NCBI GenBank assembly: GCA_016800925.1
Contig: JABCPU010000317.1
Location: 1 to 64,000, forward strand
Reading direction: 5' to 3'
DNA length: 64,000 nucleotides
From: Suillus spraguei
Taxonomy: Eukaryota > Basidiomycota > Agaricomycetes > Boletales > Suillaceae
Positions within the stretch are counted from its first letter, which is position 1. Each line of letters opens with the position of its first letter. The notes beneath the pieces are model-generated. The model was not told the origin of the DNA, searched no databases, and saw only the letters and a program-made list of their open reading frames with translations. Both the position numbers and the translations under genes were made by a program. Below are positions 22,528 to 33,200 of this stretch, piece after piece.

Positions 22528-24966
22528 ATGACCGAAGACCACAGGACGAAAATTTCTCCAGAGACCTCTGAGCCTCCTGGATCAAGAGAGGCGACTCCTT
22601 GGTGAGAGCTTGGTACGTGCTCCCATGAGGTCGTTGTTGACGTGCGCTAATAACATCATCGTTTGCCTCTGATGCATCCCTCATCCATACCAAGCCCCGC
22701 CAGGCTCTGCAGAAATTTAACAAGAATGTGATTAAAAAAGTCTCTGTGCGTCGACGTGAATACTGGGGAGCTAGAATGTGGCTGTATGATTGTGCAGAAA
22801 CCCTTCAAGCGTTCCCGCCACCAGACACCGACTGTTCAGAACGCCGATCATGAAGGTGTTTCATCGAATCAGAATGTTGGGGTGGGTGGTTATTATTTTG
22901 ATCTTAAAATTGCCTGAGGTCCACCAAGGATGTGTCGCGTCTGTATCCTTTCGATGACGACAAGACTGTCACATCTAAGAATCCCAGTGGTTGTGTGAGT
23001 TCAGGAGCATCCGAAGAACTTACTTCGAAGGTATTTACGCCAAATGATCTAGTTTTCGTCTCTAAATTTGGTGGTCATACAGGCTCTCGTCACCCCTCCT
23101 AGCGTGGAAGAGATTCCTGATCCCCAACTAGTTAATGTTTGATGCTGAACTTCGTGATGCCTATAAGGGTGCGGAAAGTATGAGACTGCTCGGAAAACGC
23201 GTTACTCCTGTGGCATCCGCAGTAAAGGATGGCTCAAAAGATCTCGATGCCGCAAACAATTTCCAGACCACATATCTTCAATCACTCAGAACTTTTGACA
23301 CTGTTGTTGGGCATCTTGCGAATGTATGGGTCACTCTTCTTAGTTGGAAGCGACCCAGCTAAGTTACATAGGTGCATCCTTACGCAAAGATGGTGCTGGG
23401 TGTGCTGTCTGCTGCATCCAAGGTACGTGTGATTTTCCCCTTACGTTCAGCAGTTGCTGACTTGATGCAGATTATCCTCGCTCAAGTAGAACGCGATTAA
23501 TTGGTGCAATCTCTTCTCAAGAAATTAGGACTAGTTTACGATTCATCAGGAAATCATGAGTTTACCTATTCCTTACTTATTTCAAACTTTTCCCACTTAT
23601 TCTTATTCCAAATGGATCTACTTATTTCTCTTAAATTACCACCTGGTCCCAACTGAACTATCAGGATCTGTTAGCCATCATTATAAATGTGTGCTATAAA
23701 ATTATTGGACTCTTAATTTGCAAAATAGTACCTCAAGAGAATATTTGAGAAATAAAATCATCAGCATTAATGTGTCACTCGAGCTTCATACTAGTCACTA
23801 ATTGTTGGTCTTATGCAATGAAACTTGTCTCTCAGGCCCAACAAACATATTGGAATACTCAATTTTGAAGCAGTTGTCAAATTTCAGAAAAAAAGTAGGT
23901 CCATTTGAAATAAGTGGGAAAAGTTTGAAATAAGTAAGGAATAAGTAAACTCATGATTTCCTGATGTTTCATGTTACAAGACGACACTCTTGGCCAGATT
24001 TCATCCACGCGCATCATCGCTGGACGGATTGCCCAGCAGACTCTAGAGTGCGCGCATTTCATTAGGGACTACTCAGAGAAGAAGAGCTTTTGTAAGCTAT
24101 CGAGCTATTGCACTCTGCATATTGTGAATCTTATACCATTATCGCAGGGAAGAGACTCGGGAAGAATACTGCCTCAGAGACGGATGATCTGACTGCGCGT
24201 TACAACAAGGCTTTGGACGACCTTATGCAACAATTTCGGGGCCAAGCTATTTGCAACATAGCCTATCTTGTCCGGTTTACGAGTAAGGATTCGGATGTGC
24301 TTCTGACTTTCCATCCACTCATACCCCTTCAGGTGACGAACTCACAAACTGGATCTCAACAGCATCCTTTACGCAGCGGACGCGGGACTAAAGGTCGCGA
24401 AAGAATGCCTACCAGAGACGCGAGACCATTCTCTCCCAGATCACTGAATGGATCAAAGACAGCGGAAATGCTGCTGAGCGTGTGATGTGGCTATCTGGCC
24501 CTGCAGGCAAGGGCAAATCGGCCATCGCTCACACAATCGCTAATTGGTTCAACGACTTGGGAGGGCTTGGTTGATGTTTCTGCTTCGACCAGGACTCTAA
24601 AGCCGAGCGTTATAAACGAGTCTTCTCCACCATCGCTTGCGATCTTGCTGGCCGTGACAGGGGGATGAAACGAGCATTGGCGAATGCAGTCAAAAATTCC
24701 CCAGCGCTCAAGAGCACGGGAGATATCATCCAGCAGTGGCACAAGCTGTTCATTGAACCGCCAAAGGAGTTATCTGGGTCGAGTGCAGAGCCTGTCTTGA
24801 TTTTGATTGAAGCACTAGATGAGAGCGGCGGACTCGAGACGCGGCGTGACCTTCTCCACATACTTTCAGGTACACTGAAGGTCGCAGGTGTTCCCCACAT
24901 CAGCGAACTCCCATCCAACTTTCGGATTCTCGTCACCTCTCGTCTGCTTCGTGATATCGATCATTA
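22528..24966 (+). pseudogene. NLR-type gene relic: N-terminal region and NACHT NTPase domain
   Basis: It starts at ATG 22528 (MTEDHRTKISPETSEPPGSR), followed by a basic exon (QKFNKNVIKKVSVRRREYW). A helical N-terminal region (AELRDAYKGAESMRLLGKRV, NNFQTTYLQSLRTFD) is interrupted by a 423 bp MITE and continues MLQDDTLGQIS, QTLECAHFIRDYS, TDDLTARYNKALDDLMQQF. The NACHT domain has Walker A GPAGKGKSAIAHTIA at about 24500. An in-frame TGA then separates it from CFCFDQDSKAERYKRVFSTI, and a Walker B-like LILIEALDESGG (Glu for the first Asp) and ILVTSRLLRDID follow. The homology then stops abruptly at 24966, where a second NLR N-terminus begins. These proteins are NTP-driven switches linked to non-self recognition. 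This one is dead. Confidence 0.85.
23544..23966. mobile_element. MITE with about 65 bp terminal inverted repeats
   Basis: The ends CATCAGGAAATCATGAG and its reverse complement (to 23966) extend inward through TTATTCCTTACTTATTTC and AACTTTTCCCACTTAT with few mismatches. The 423 bp insert has no coding potential. Removing it rejoins the NLR codons VYDF and MLQDDTLG exactly, which proves an insertion. The duplication appears to be just TT or undetectable, so the superfamily is unclear. Confidence 0.85.
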
Positions 24967-25196
24967 ATTTCGCGGTGCTCAACATATCTGACGGTTATCG
25001 GACGACATTCCAGAAGCAGTCTCGAAGGGAACAGACCCAGCCCCGCAGCAGATTCCATCAGGCCCTGCAGACATTTAAGAAGAATGTGATTAAAAAAGTC
25101 TCTGTACGTCGATGCGAATGCTGGGGAGCTACAATGTAGTTGATATTGTGCAGAAACCCTTCAAGCGTTCGCGCCACCAAACCCAAACCCATACTA

Positions 25197-26789
25197 TGCC
25201 TCACGGTGGAATCGTCACCCCCGAAAGTCGTCAGTCACACTTTTGTCACAGCAGTTCACTGCTGCCGCTTTCAAATTCCGCTCGGCAACGCCTAAAAAAA
25301 TTGTTACAGGTCAAAAATTATGATTGGTTGGTGTGACGTGGAGTATTGTAGGGGATGTGGTTGTAATTATAATGGCTGTATGGTGCAGGAAATGCTTCAT
25401 GAGAATGAGAACTATGTGGTCCATGATGAGGCAAATGAACTTGATGCTGGTGTGAAGTAAAATGTCCGGAAAATTGCTGAGATGCTGGTATGTTGCTGCG
25501 AGTTGGATGTACAGGAGGATTGTAAGGTATTTCATGGCGTGGATCAGGACTATTTATGTTAGAATCATTAGGATGTTCGCGAGAAGAATAATGAGAGCTA
25601 TTGGCAGGTAGTGCTGGAATGGGTGGAATTTCAATGGGTGCAGCGCTGATGGTAGTTGAATTGTCAGTTGCTGATGTGGCGTTTCTCGCGCGCGTTCTGC
25701 CATTGCCAAACAGAGCTGAAAATCGTGGGTTGTTGGCCAGATGAGCATTAGGTGGGTCGGCAATGTACTCCTTGATTCTCGAAGTGAGAGTTGCAACGGT
25801 ACTCGATAATTGTTACAAGCTCTAGGTTATCACTGTGCGTCCGGTACCGATTCACATCCTCTCTAGCAAAGATGAACTTGCTTCCATCATTCTTCCTTCC
25901 ACCCCCCATCTGATTACCCTTTTCATCCATATTCCAATGATGCTCTGGCGGAATGCCCTTATATTTGACCTCGAGCTGCTTCCGCATGTCAAAGAACTCC
26001 CCAATCGTAGCCTTGTTGAAGTTCTGGCTGCGCTTGGGATCTAGCCCACGTGGTTTTGACATACAAAGAGCAGGGTGCCGGCGTAGAAAGCCATAGTGCC
26101 AGTTGTGTCCTGGATAATGACCAGTGAGATCAAAAACCTGAGCACGTAACTGCTTTGGGTGAAGAGGCTTGGCCATTGATGAATTAAGGTTGCACCAGTC
26201 GAGAATGGTCTGCTCTTGTGCAGGCGTGAGGATCTGCTGACCTACATGTGCCTCGCGACGTGGTTTATGTTCCCCTGAGTACCGTTCACCCAAAGTTGTG
26301 CGAGGTATCTAGTTTGATAAAATCATGAGAGTTATTAAAACAGTGACTCGGAGAGGGCAAAATACTAGCTTACATTATTGGCCAATGCGGCTTCTTTGAT
26401 GGTCTTGTAGACCTTGGTTGTAATCCCCTGGATGGCAGTCTGGATCCGCTGCTCATAAGTGGGATCACGCGACTCTCGTGATTTGCCTTTTGGGCGAACC
26501 ATGCCTGAATGTGTCAGCTCACTGAAAAGTCGTCACAGCCAGTCAACAGCCAGTGGTAGTATTTTTTAGAACTCCGCCACGGCAGCGCTCGGCTGGCTGT
26601 CACCAGCGTGACTTTGACGGCTTTCAATGAACTTCACCGTTTCTTAATAAAAATTGATCGTTCAACCTCGCAATGAAAGGTGCATGATAGAAACATCGAC
26701 TCAAGTTCTGAATTGTGTGTAGAGGTAAGAATTGAGTGAGATATTTAGGTCGTGACGACTTTCGGGGGTGACGATTCCACCGTGAGGCA
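25197..26789 (-). mobile_element. Pogo-like transposon, internally deleted, copy 1
   Basis: It has 37 bp perfect terminal inverted repeats (TGCCTCACGGTGGAATC...AGTCGTCA) and a TA duplication at 25195-25196 and 26790-26791. At 1593 bp it is nearly identical to the copy at 58345-59938, which lies in the opposite orientation. Near-identity including both ends means recent movement or exchange. Confidence 0.92.
25748..26502 (-). CDS. Truncated pogo transposase: DNA-binding half only, copy 1
   Basis: The start is ATG 26502 (MVRPKGKSRESRDPTYEQRI). A Psq-type helix-turn-helix (QTAIQGITTKVYKTIKEAAL) leads through an intron at about 26310-26371 into IPRTTLGERYSGEHKPRREA. A CENP-B/Tc5-type second DNA-binding domain follows (LTPAQEQTILDWC, HYGFLRRHPAL). 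The catalytic domain begins (HHWNMDEKGNQMGGGRKNDG, first Asp) but breaks after LELVTIIE. The lost part includes the second and third acidic residues. Beyond the break a His/Pro-rich C-terminal tail survives in another frame. It could bind element ends but not cut, which is inference. Confidence 0.75.
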
Positions 26790-27251
26790 TAGTACTGTCC
26801 AGAACGCCGATCATAAAGGTATTTCATCGAATCAGAATGTTGAGGTAGGTGATCATTATTATTATCTTGAACTTGCCTGAGGGTCCACCGAGGATGTATT
26901 GCGTTTGCATCCTTCGGATAATGACAAGCCTGTCACATCTGATAATCCCAGTGCCATTGTCATTGTGAACCAAAAAGCATCCGGAGATCCTACTTCGAAG
27001 GTATTATCCGCACAGCGTCACACTTTGTCATATGCACGCGATTTTCGTCGAATTCACAAGACCGCTATCTTACATGTAGGTATACTATGAGCTATCGAGA
27101 CTCCGAGGCACGACATAACGGTGGCACGATGCTATGACAGTCTTTTCGGTGCGCGGCGGCGAATGTATGCACTCTGCACTCTGAGAGAGGTTGAACCAGT
27201 CAGCTTCAACTGTCAACGTTGCTTCCGTGGTGGACTGGGAGGGCTCACCTA

Positions 27252-28208
27252 TCATGTCCATAGGACCGAAGCTGACATATGAGGAAAGTCGGTGTCAGCG
27301 CTGCTGTTGGATGGCGAACGAGAGTGGTCGACGTTGCTTCCGTTGTGGACTGGACTCGGAAAAGGAAGGAAGGACTCGGCTACTGTATTCATAGCTTGAT
27401 CCCTCTGGTCTTCAACTACTGACAAACGAGCGGAGTCGATGTCAGCGCTGCTGTTGGATGGCGAACGAGAGTGATCGACATTGCTTCCGTGGTGGATCGG
27501 ATTCGGAAAAGAAAGGCGGGGCTCGGCTATCATGGCCATAGCTTGATCCCTCTGGTCTTCAACTGCTGACAAACGAGAGGAGTCGATGTCGGCGCTGTTG
27601 TATGGCGAGCGAGAGTGGTTGGCGTTGCTTCCGTTGTGGGCTGAACTCGGAAGAGGAAGGCGGGGCTCGGCTATCATGGCCATAACTTGATCCCTCTGGT
27701 CTTCGACTGCTGACAAACGAGAGGAGTCGGTGTCGGCGTTGTTGTATGGCGAGCGAGAGTGGTCGGCGTTGCTTCCGTCGTGGGCTGGACTCGGAAGAGG
27801 AAGGGGGTCGATGTCAGCGCTCTTGATATCAACAATCGTGGGGATCCACGAAGAGTACAAACTAAGCCGAGGAAGATCTTGAGGGTCAGAACGAACATAA
27901 TCGCCCCATACAATGCACAAACAATCCAGCTTGCAGCGTCTTCAAGATAGTGGTGTGTTAAATTAGTTCCTAATCGTTCATGCTACTGCCAACGACTTAC
28001 CTAACCATGTTGCTACCTCAGGTAGTAGTCCCTTGTTGTGGAGAAGGCCCATCCATAGAGTCAAGAAGATATAGGCCAAAGCATTGGCGATACTCCCCTC
28101 CTGCATCAATTCGACGTCAACACATGCAAAGATAACGATGAGAACGAGGGTAATTGTTGAGTATGCGCCAACAATACAAGCACCAGACTCGGTACGATGA
28201 TCTGTGCG
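27252..28208 (-). CDS. Membrane protein with C-terminal tandem-repeat domain
   Basis: Three exons join well by splicing (introns 27940-28000 and 27822-27862). The protein shows RTDHRTESGACIVGAY, a helix (STITLVLIVIFACVDVEL), a second helix (ANALAYIFLTLWMGLL), HNKGLLPEVATWL, and a third helix (ASWIVCALYGAIMFVLTLKI). Then comes a soluble tail of about four repeats of 48-50 residues with cores NHSRSPYNSADIDSSRLS and AVEDQRDQAMAMIAEPRL. The true start lies in an upstream exon I could not place. I do not recognise the family. The tail is predicted cytosolic and disordered to helical. The repeats are nearly identical at DNA level, so copy number probably varies. Confidence 0.5.
27255..27815. repeat. 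Coding minisatellite of about 147-150 bp units
   Basis: About four units contain GAGCGAGAGTGGTC..GCGTTGCTTCCGT and TTGATCCCTCTGGTCTTC. They encode the repeat tail of the membrane protein and all keep the reading frame. Confidence 0.85.
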
Positions 28209-29213
28209 CTGCAACAGTTTATCATGTCATATAAACGTTCAGAGTTCTGAGTTGGATGTTTAGGCATCAGTGCGAGGTGAATCTGGGTTTGAATTTGGGT
28301 GGCCAATGAGAAAACGAGTATTTTCGATGTGGCAGATCAATCATATAATTCTCTTGTTATTGACGCGACCTGACGCGAACTACAGTCTACTTGGGCCAGC
28401 AAAACTTTGTCGGCCTCCTGTTGCACAAAAAAGAGGTATCATCCAGATCTGTCTGATACAAACTTATGAGATATTAACCACTGGCTGCCGCGACCAAAAT
28501 ACCTAAACATGGGATGTCACTGTGATTATTAGAGAAGCTTCTGATATTTATTCATCTCTTCGTTTGTAGTTGTCGCAAATTAGTTTTACTTTAGGGTATT
28601 TGCGTGAGCGACAGTACTATGGACCTGGTATTCGAGGTGTAGTATCGCAAAAACAGATTTCTGTCTATCCGACAGCGATTGCGTCTTAAACGACATGTAC
28701 AAGCATCCGATCTGCAACAGGGGTCTCATCTTCTTATTGCGCCTATTCGCCAGCGTTTGTTGGCCACATTGACATGATCAAGTCTTTTCCCCAACAATGG
28801 CACGTACTTTGCACTGCCCCTGTATCGCAAGAATTCTCGGCCCAAGTTCGAACCAGGAAGCATGTGAGGCGCCTGTCAGACTGCAAGGGAAATACTGAGG
28901 TAGCAGCTGTGAGGAAGTGCTCGTTTAGGACTGATATGTTGATGGATGGAACAGTGGAGTTGATCTCGAGGTTCCGCGTCTGTTTGCCATGTGACATCCA
29001 AACCGCAATTCCAGAACATGGACTGTCATCTGATACTGGGGTTATCGTATAGGAAATGAATATTAAGTACGCACACCCAGACACGGGATTCCTGATGAGA
29101 TTTAAGAAGCAGAAAGACCCCGGCGCAGTTGCCGCAGTTGTGATACATCCCGGGCCCAACTTGGCGTCAGGCACGTGCACACTGCATAGCACTCTTTCCT
29201 TGTGAACACCATC
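28209..29213. other. Intergenic, probably includes upstream exon of the minus gene
   Basis: No gene recognised. Frames of 92 and 149 codons overlap on opposite strands at 28743-29192 without any family pattern. Confidence 0.4.
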
Positions 29214-30060
29214 ATGCCTCCATCTTCAGAACAAAACTTCAGATCAAATCTCTCTCAGTTCCGCTGGTCCAGAGGCGTCACAGATGATTCTCAACAAACT
29301 CAACAACCACTCCCATCATCAAATCCATTCTCCCGCTTTTACAACGCTGTCGCAGGCGACTACATCCCTCTTAGATCCAGCGAACGTTCCAATGAAGACG
29401 AGGCATGGTTTGCGCTATCACGTTGGGAGAGGTACGCGTTCAAAACTCACTCATACCACCATTCTTCTCAGCATGGACTCCAATTTCCAGGCTGCTCGGG
29501 TTCGGTGCATGCTTATTAGGCGCAGCAGTCTGCTTCTTCGTCGCTTTCATGACCCTCCCTTTGATCGCCCTCAATCCCGCAAAATTCGCTTTGGCATTTA
29601 GGTATGCATAGCTCTTCAATCTTTTCCTTCCGATCGATAACTCCCTCGTAGTCTGGGGAGCTTGCTCGTGATGTTCGGGTATGTCCCACCCCTCCGCGTC
29701 GACCCGAGCGATCATAGCTGATTATCATATTCAAGTTTCTCAGTCCTTATAGGACCATTAAACCATGCCAAACATCTTATTTCCAAAGAGCGACTACCCT
29801 TTACCCTCGTTTACTTCTTAAGCTTGGGTTTGACCCTCTATTTCTCCATTAGTGTGAGTCTGCAGTCCTTCATCACCACAGAGCTCCATTTCAACAACTC
29901 CTATTAGGTCCACTCGTACCTGGGTTCGCTACTAGCAGGTCTCGTCCAGGTAGTATCTCTAGTAGCCTATGTCCTTGCGTACTTCCCAGGAGGTACACAG
30001 ACATTACGCTTTGGTGGACAAATCGCTCTTCGGGGAGCAGGAAACCTGCTACCTTTCTAA
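29214..30060 (+). CDS. SFT2: SFT2-family vesicle transport protein
   Basis: Sft2 is a four-helix membrane protein of the Golgi that assists retrograde transport and membrane fusion with SNAREs. The start is ATG 29214 ([18 protein letters not shown]). A soluble N-terminal part ends FALSRWER at the first intron. Then come [20 protein letters not shown] (helix 1), [33 protein letters not shown] (helix 2), [20 protein letters not shown] (helix 3) and [20 protein letters not shown] (helix 4), ending [14 protein letters not shown] and NLLPF. The phrase YFPGG near the end and the four closely spaced helices are typical. About four introns. Tail-to-tail with NUP192, with 147 bp between stops. Confidence 0.88.
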
Positions 30061-30207
30061 GTAACAGTAATGACAAAATTCCAATCGACACGGTTGTACC
30101 CTCACACATGATATCTAGATCTAATGCCTGCTCATTACACGACGATCAACCCATTGATGAGCACAGTGCGATACTTTTGAAAACAATAAATAATAACAAC
30201 AAACCAT

Positions 30208-33200
30208 CTACTCCAGAGCCTCATGCAGCCCAACTGTATCCCTCAACCTCCGCGACATAATCTCAATATATCCTTGGTATGACTGCCACTCACTTCCCAG
30301 CGTATCCACCGTCTGTCAGGAACATCACCGTCATCAACAGCCAGACAAGCTCAAGTTAACGAACGTACCAAATCCAACGTCGATAACCTCGCGAGAGCAC
30401 CAATCAACCTTTTGCCCGCGTTCGCCTTGAACGAATCAGAGTCCGGGGGCGGAAGAAGCCTAAGAGTGCTCCTCATATTTATGACCGGCGCCGAGGTTGC
30501 GCTATTCGACAAGTCGCGCTCCACATAGCTCACGAGATGGCGCCAAAGCAACAGTAATACCATCTCAGTAGTGCCTGTGTATGCGCTCGTGAATATCACC
30601 TAGCAGTCCCGTTCCGAGACGATTCTCACCGAGCATATTTTTGACTTCATCTTGAGCCTCATTCCTGAATCGCTCATATTCTCTGAATATCAACGACCTC
30701 TTCTGCGCGATGTCTAGATCTTGGAGGAATGCGGGATCAGAGACGCTTACGATCTGCGCAAGTGAAATGTTTAAACGATCCTTCAGAAAGACACGCAGAC
30801 GTACCTCTTGGATGTTGTCCACTCGAATATGGTCTCTCGAGGACAGTTCAGCAGACAAGTCAGCTATTTGTTTCAACATCTCTGAAAGGTCATCGCAAAG
30901 TCCACTCAGTGCTTCAATAGCATCGCCGACTGTGGGTATTGTGGCTACAAACTATGTAAGTAGGTGAGGGGCGACATAGAGAATACAACTACATACCTAC
31001 GAAACGAGACGAACGTTCATCATGTCGAGGAACCGTGACCACAGGAGAAAGCACCAGTGTAATCTCAGGTTCTACAATGATCATTTTTTTTAAAAAAGGG
31101 CGCTCAAACCAAACATCAACCAACTTACCAGTAAATTCACTAGCAGTTCCCAGGTACTCCACAATGGCCTTGAGGAGCAACCGTTCTTGGCGTCGCAAAT
31201 TTAGATCAAATTGAGTAGTTGATCCATGACCGGATGCAAAGACGCTAGCTCGCAAAACTTCTGCGTCTGTCTGAGGTTTGATCGCTTGACTCCAGCTTCT
31301 GTTTCCCAAGCACCGCGCAGCAAGGCCCAATACAGCGCCATGAATACCGCCAAACCCAGAATTTGTCGACATCTAGGACATGGATCGTTAGTGGCAAAGT
31401 GTGTGTATGAACGCTGGCTTACCAGCTCAGATTTTGGAATGAGAGTCAGGACGCTTCTGCTCAGGGACACCACGAGGTGGATTTCTTGAATGATCGACAA
31501 GCCGATCTCTTCAGAGTCATTTTTGAGAAGAATGATGATCGTTTCTCGATGGTTTGATAAAAAGTCGAGTGCCTGAAGACAAATCCAAGTCAATGCCCAT
31601 CCGGGTAACATTCAGGAATCAGTCATACCTGACTACTCGCCGTAGCATGCTGAGCTCCCAGTGTCGTCAGCATCGCAGCAACAAGCTGAAGCGCCGGCAT
31701 GAACAGCTGGTGGTATCGCTGAATCGCCGAGGGTAAAAAAGAGTCCTGGTCTTCATAAAACAACTGAGCAAGTGAAACCCCTCCAAAGGAGAGAAAGTAA
31801 ACATACCCATAAAGGACTGATCCGCTTCTGGTCTCGTATCCAAGAACTCGCATTGGCTCAGAACCGGGAAAATTCGAGCTTCAAGTAACCGTTCTGCCCC
31901 CGGCCTCGTTTGTGCCATCCGTATTAGGAAGGACATCTTTGACTCGTAAACATATAGAGGATTTAGATCGTCTGTATCCACATTCTCTTTAGTTTTCCTC
32001 GCAATGCAAGTGTCCTACGCACGTACCTGGGTCTGGTTTGAGTACATGCTGCATTTGCGACTCCGCTTCCTTTAGTCCTTGGACAAAGTTTGACAAAATC
32101 CCATAGCGAACCAAAGATGTAAGGAGCATGCGAGACTTATCCAAGCGGCACAGCTGAGCGAGGGAGTCCAACAGCATGAAAGCCACAGTCTTCCAAACTT
32201 CAGTGCCATCGATTGCATCCCGAGATATGATCGTGATGAGTCTCTCGAGCACGCTTTTCAACGCGACCAGTGTACCAAGCTCTAGTGCCGATGCATTCGT
32301 CACAGGCTTTGGGGACCCACGCATAGATCGAGAATCATTTAGGGATAAATCGTCGTGCGAGGGGAGAGCGGAGAGGGACATCGACATCGACATTGACATC
32401 GACAACGAGTGCTTCCCGAATGTCTCTAATGACGCATCTCCTGAAGGTCTTTGGTCACTCCCTCCAATGAGGTGGAAGTAATTGATCAACGAGGCGTATA
32501 AGTTGCCACGGACCAACTCGGAGCGGTTGTTGTCCAGGATACAATCAAGAATGCTACGAAGAAGCGCATACAGTCTCTCTGCAGGTAAGGAACCTGCGTC
32601 AGTGTCCCCGCCGGCAGATTGTAGCATAACTTGGTGACGCCGGTCTTCGCGTAGCTTCGTAATGCAAGACAGTACTGCTTCCGAAAGTAGAACTGCGGTA
32701 GGCTCTTGGATGTCAGAGGAACGAATAGCAGGAGGTAGAACGTGCAGTAAGTCAAAGAGCATGTTCTCGCGCCTGTCATGCGGCAGACGCTGGAAGCACT
32801 TGGTAAGGGCAATGTCCAATAGCCTCCACCACGCTTCATACCCGGTAGCAACAGCAAAAGCAACCTCACGGCGATGGTTCTCGATGGCACAGCTCTCCAA
32901 GACGTAGGAGGTCTCAGCGTTCAATTTGTCAGCGTGTACGTTATTAGTGATTTGGCCTTGGGCGTGGAGGGAACGTCGAGCGAGCGTCAACAGGGATAAT
33001 AGCGCAGATCTATCAACGACTTCGCACCCGGTGCCATCCACACGGATGCAGGACTGGAGGTTCAACTGACTAAGAAGCTCCAGGTTGACAGGATGAACAG
33101 TCAAACTATCGGACCAATCAAAACTGAGGGACTGCACGGACTCGATGATCCGAAGATGCGACTGGCCCATCTCCTGGAATGGCTGCAACGCATCTATATC

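Larger units (their letters stand above)
24967..27110 (+). pseudogene. Second NLR N-terminal fragment, split by a pogo element
   Basis: 24990-25194 and 26792-27010 together repeat the N-terminal exons of the NLR gene at 22680-23035. Matching blocks are AAGAATGTGATTAAAAAAG, AGAAACCCTTCAAGCGTTC, CAGAACGCCGATCAT and TTTCATCGAATCAGAATGTT. The pogo element (25197-26789) sits between the halves with its TA duplication. No helical or NACHT part follows. The fusion of a cut NACHT domain at 24966 to a new N-terminus suggests unequal exchange between NLR paralogues. Confidence 0.75.

Noticed and set aside
28743..29192. 149-codon minus-strand frame and overlapping plus frame
   Set aside because: No family resemblance, and strand cannot be decided.
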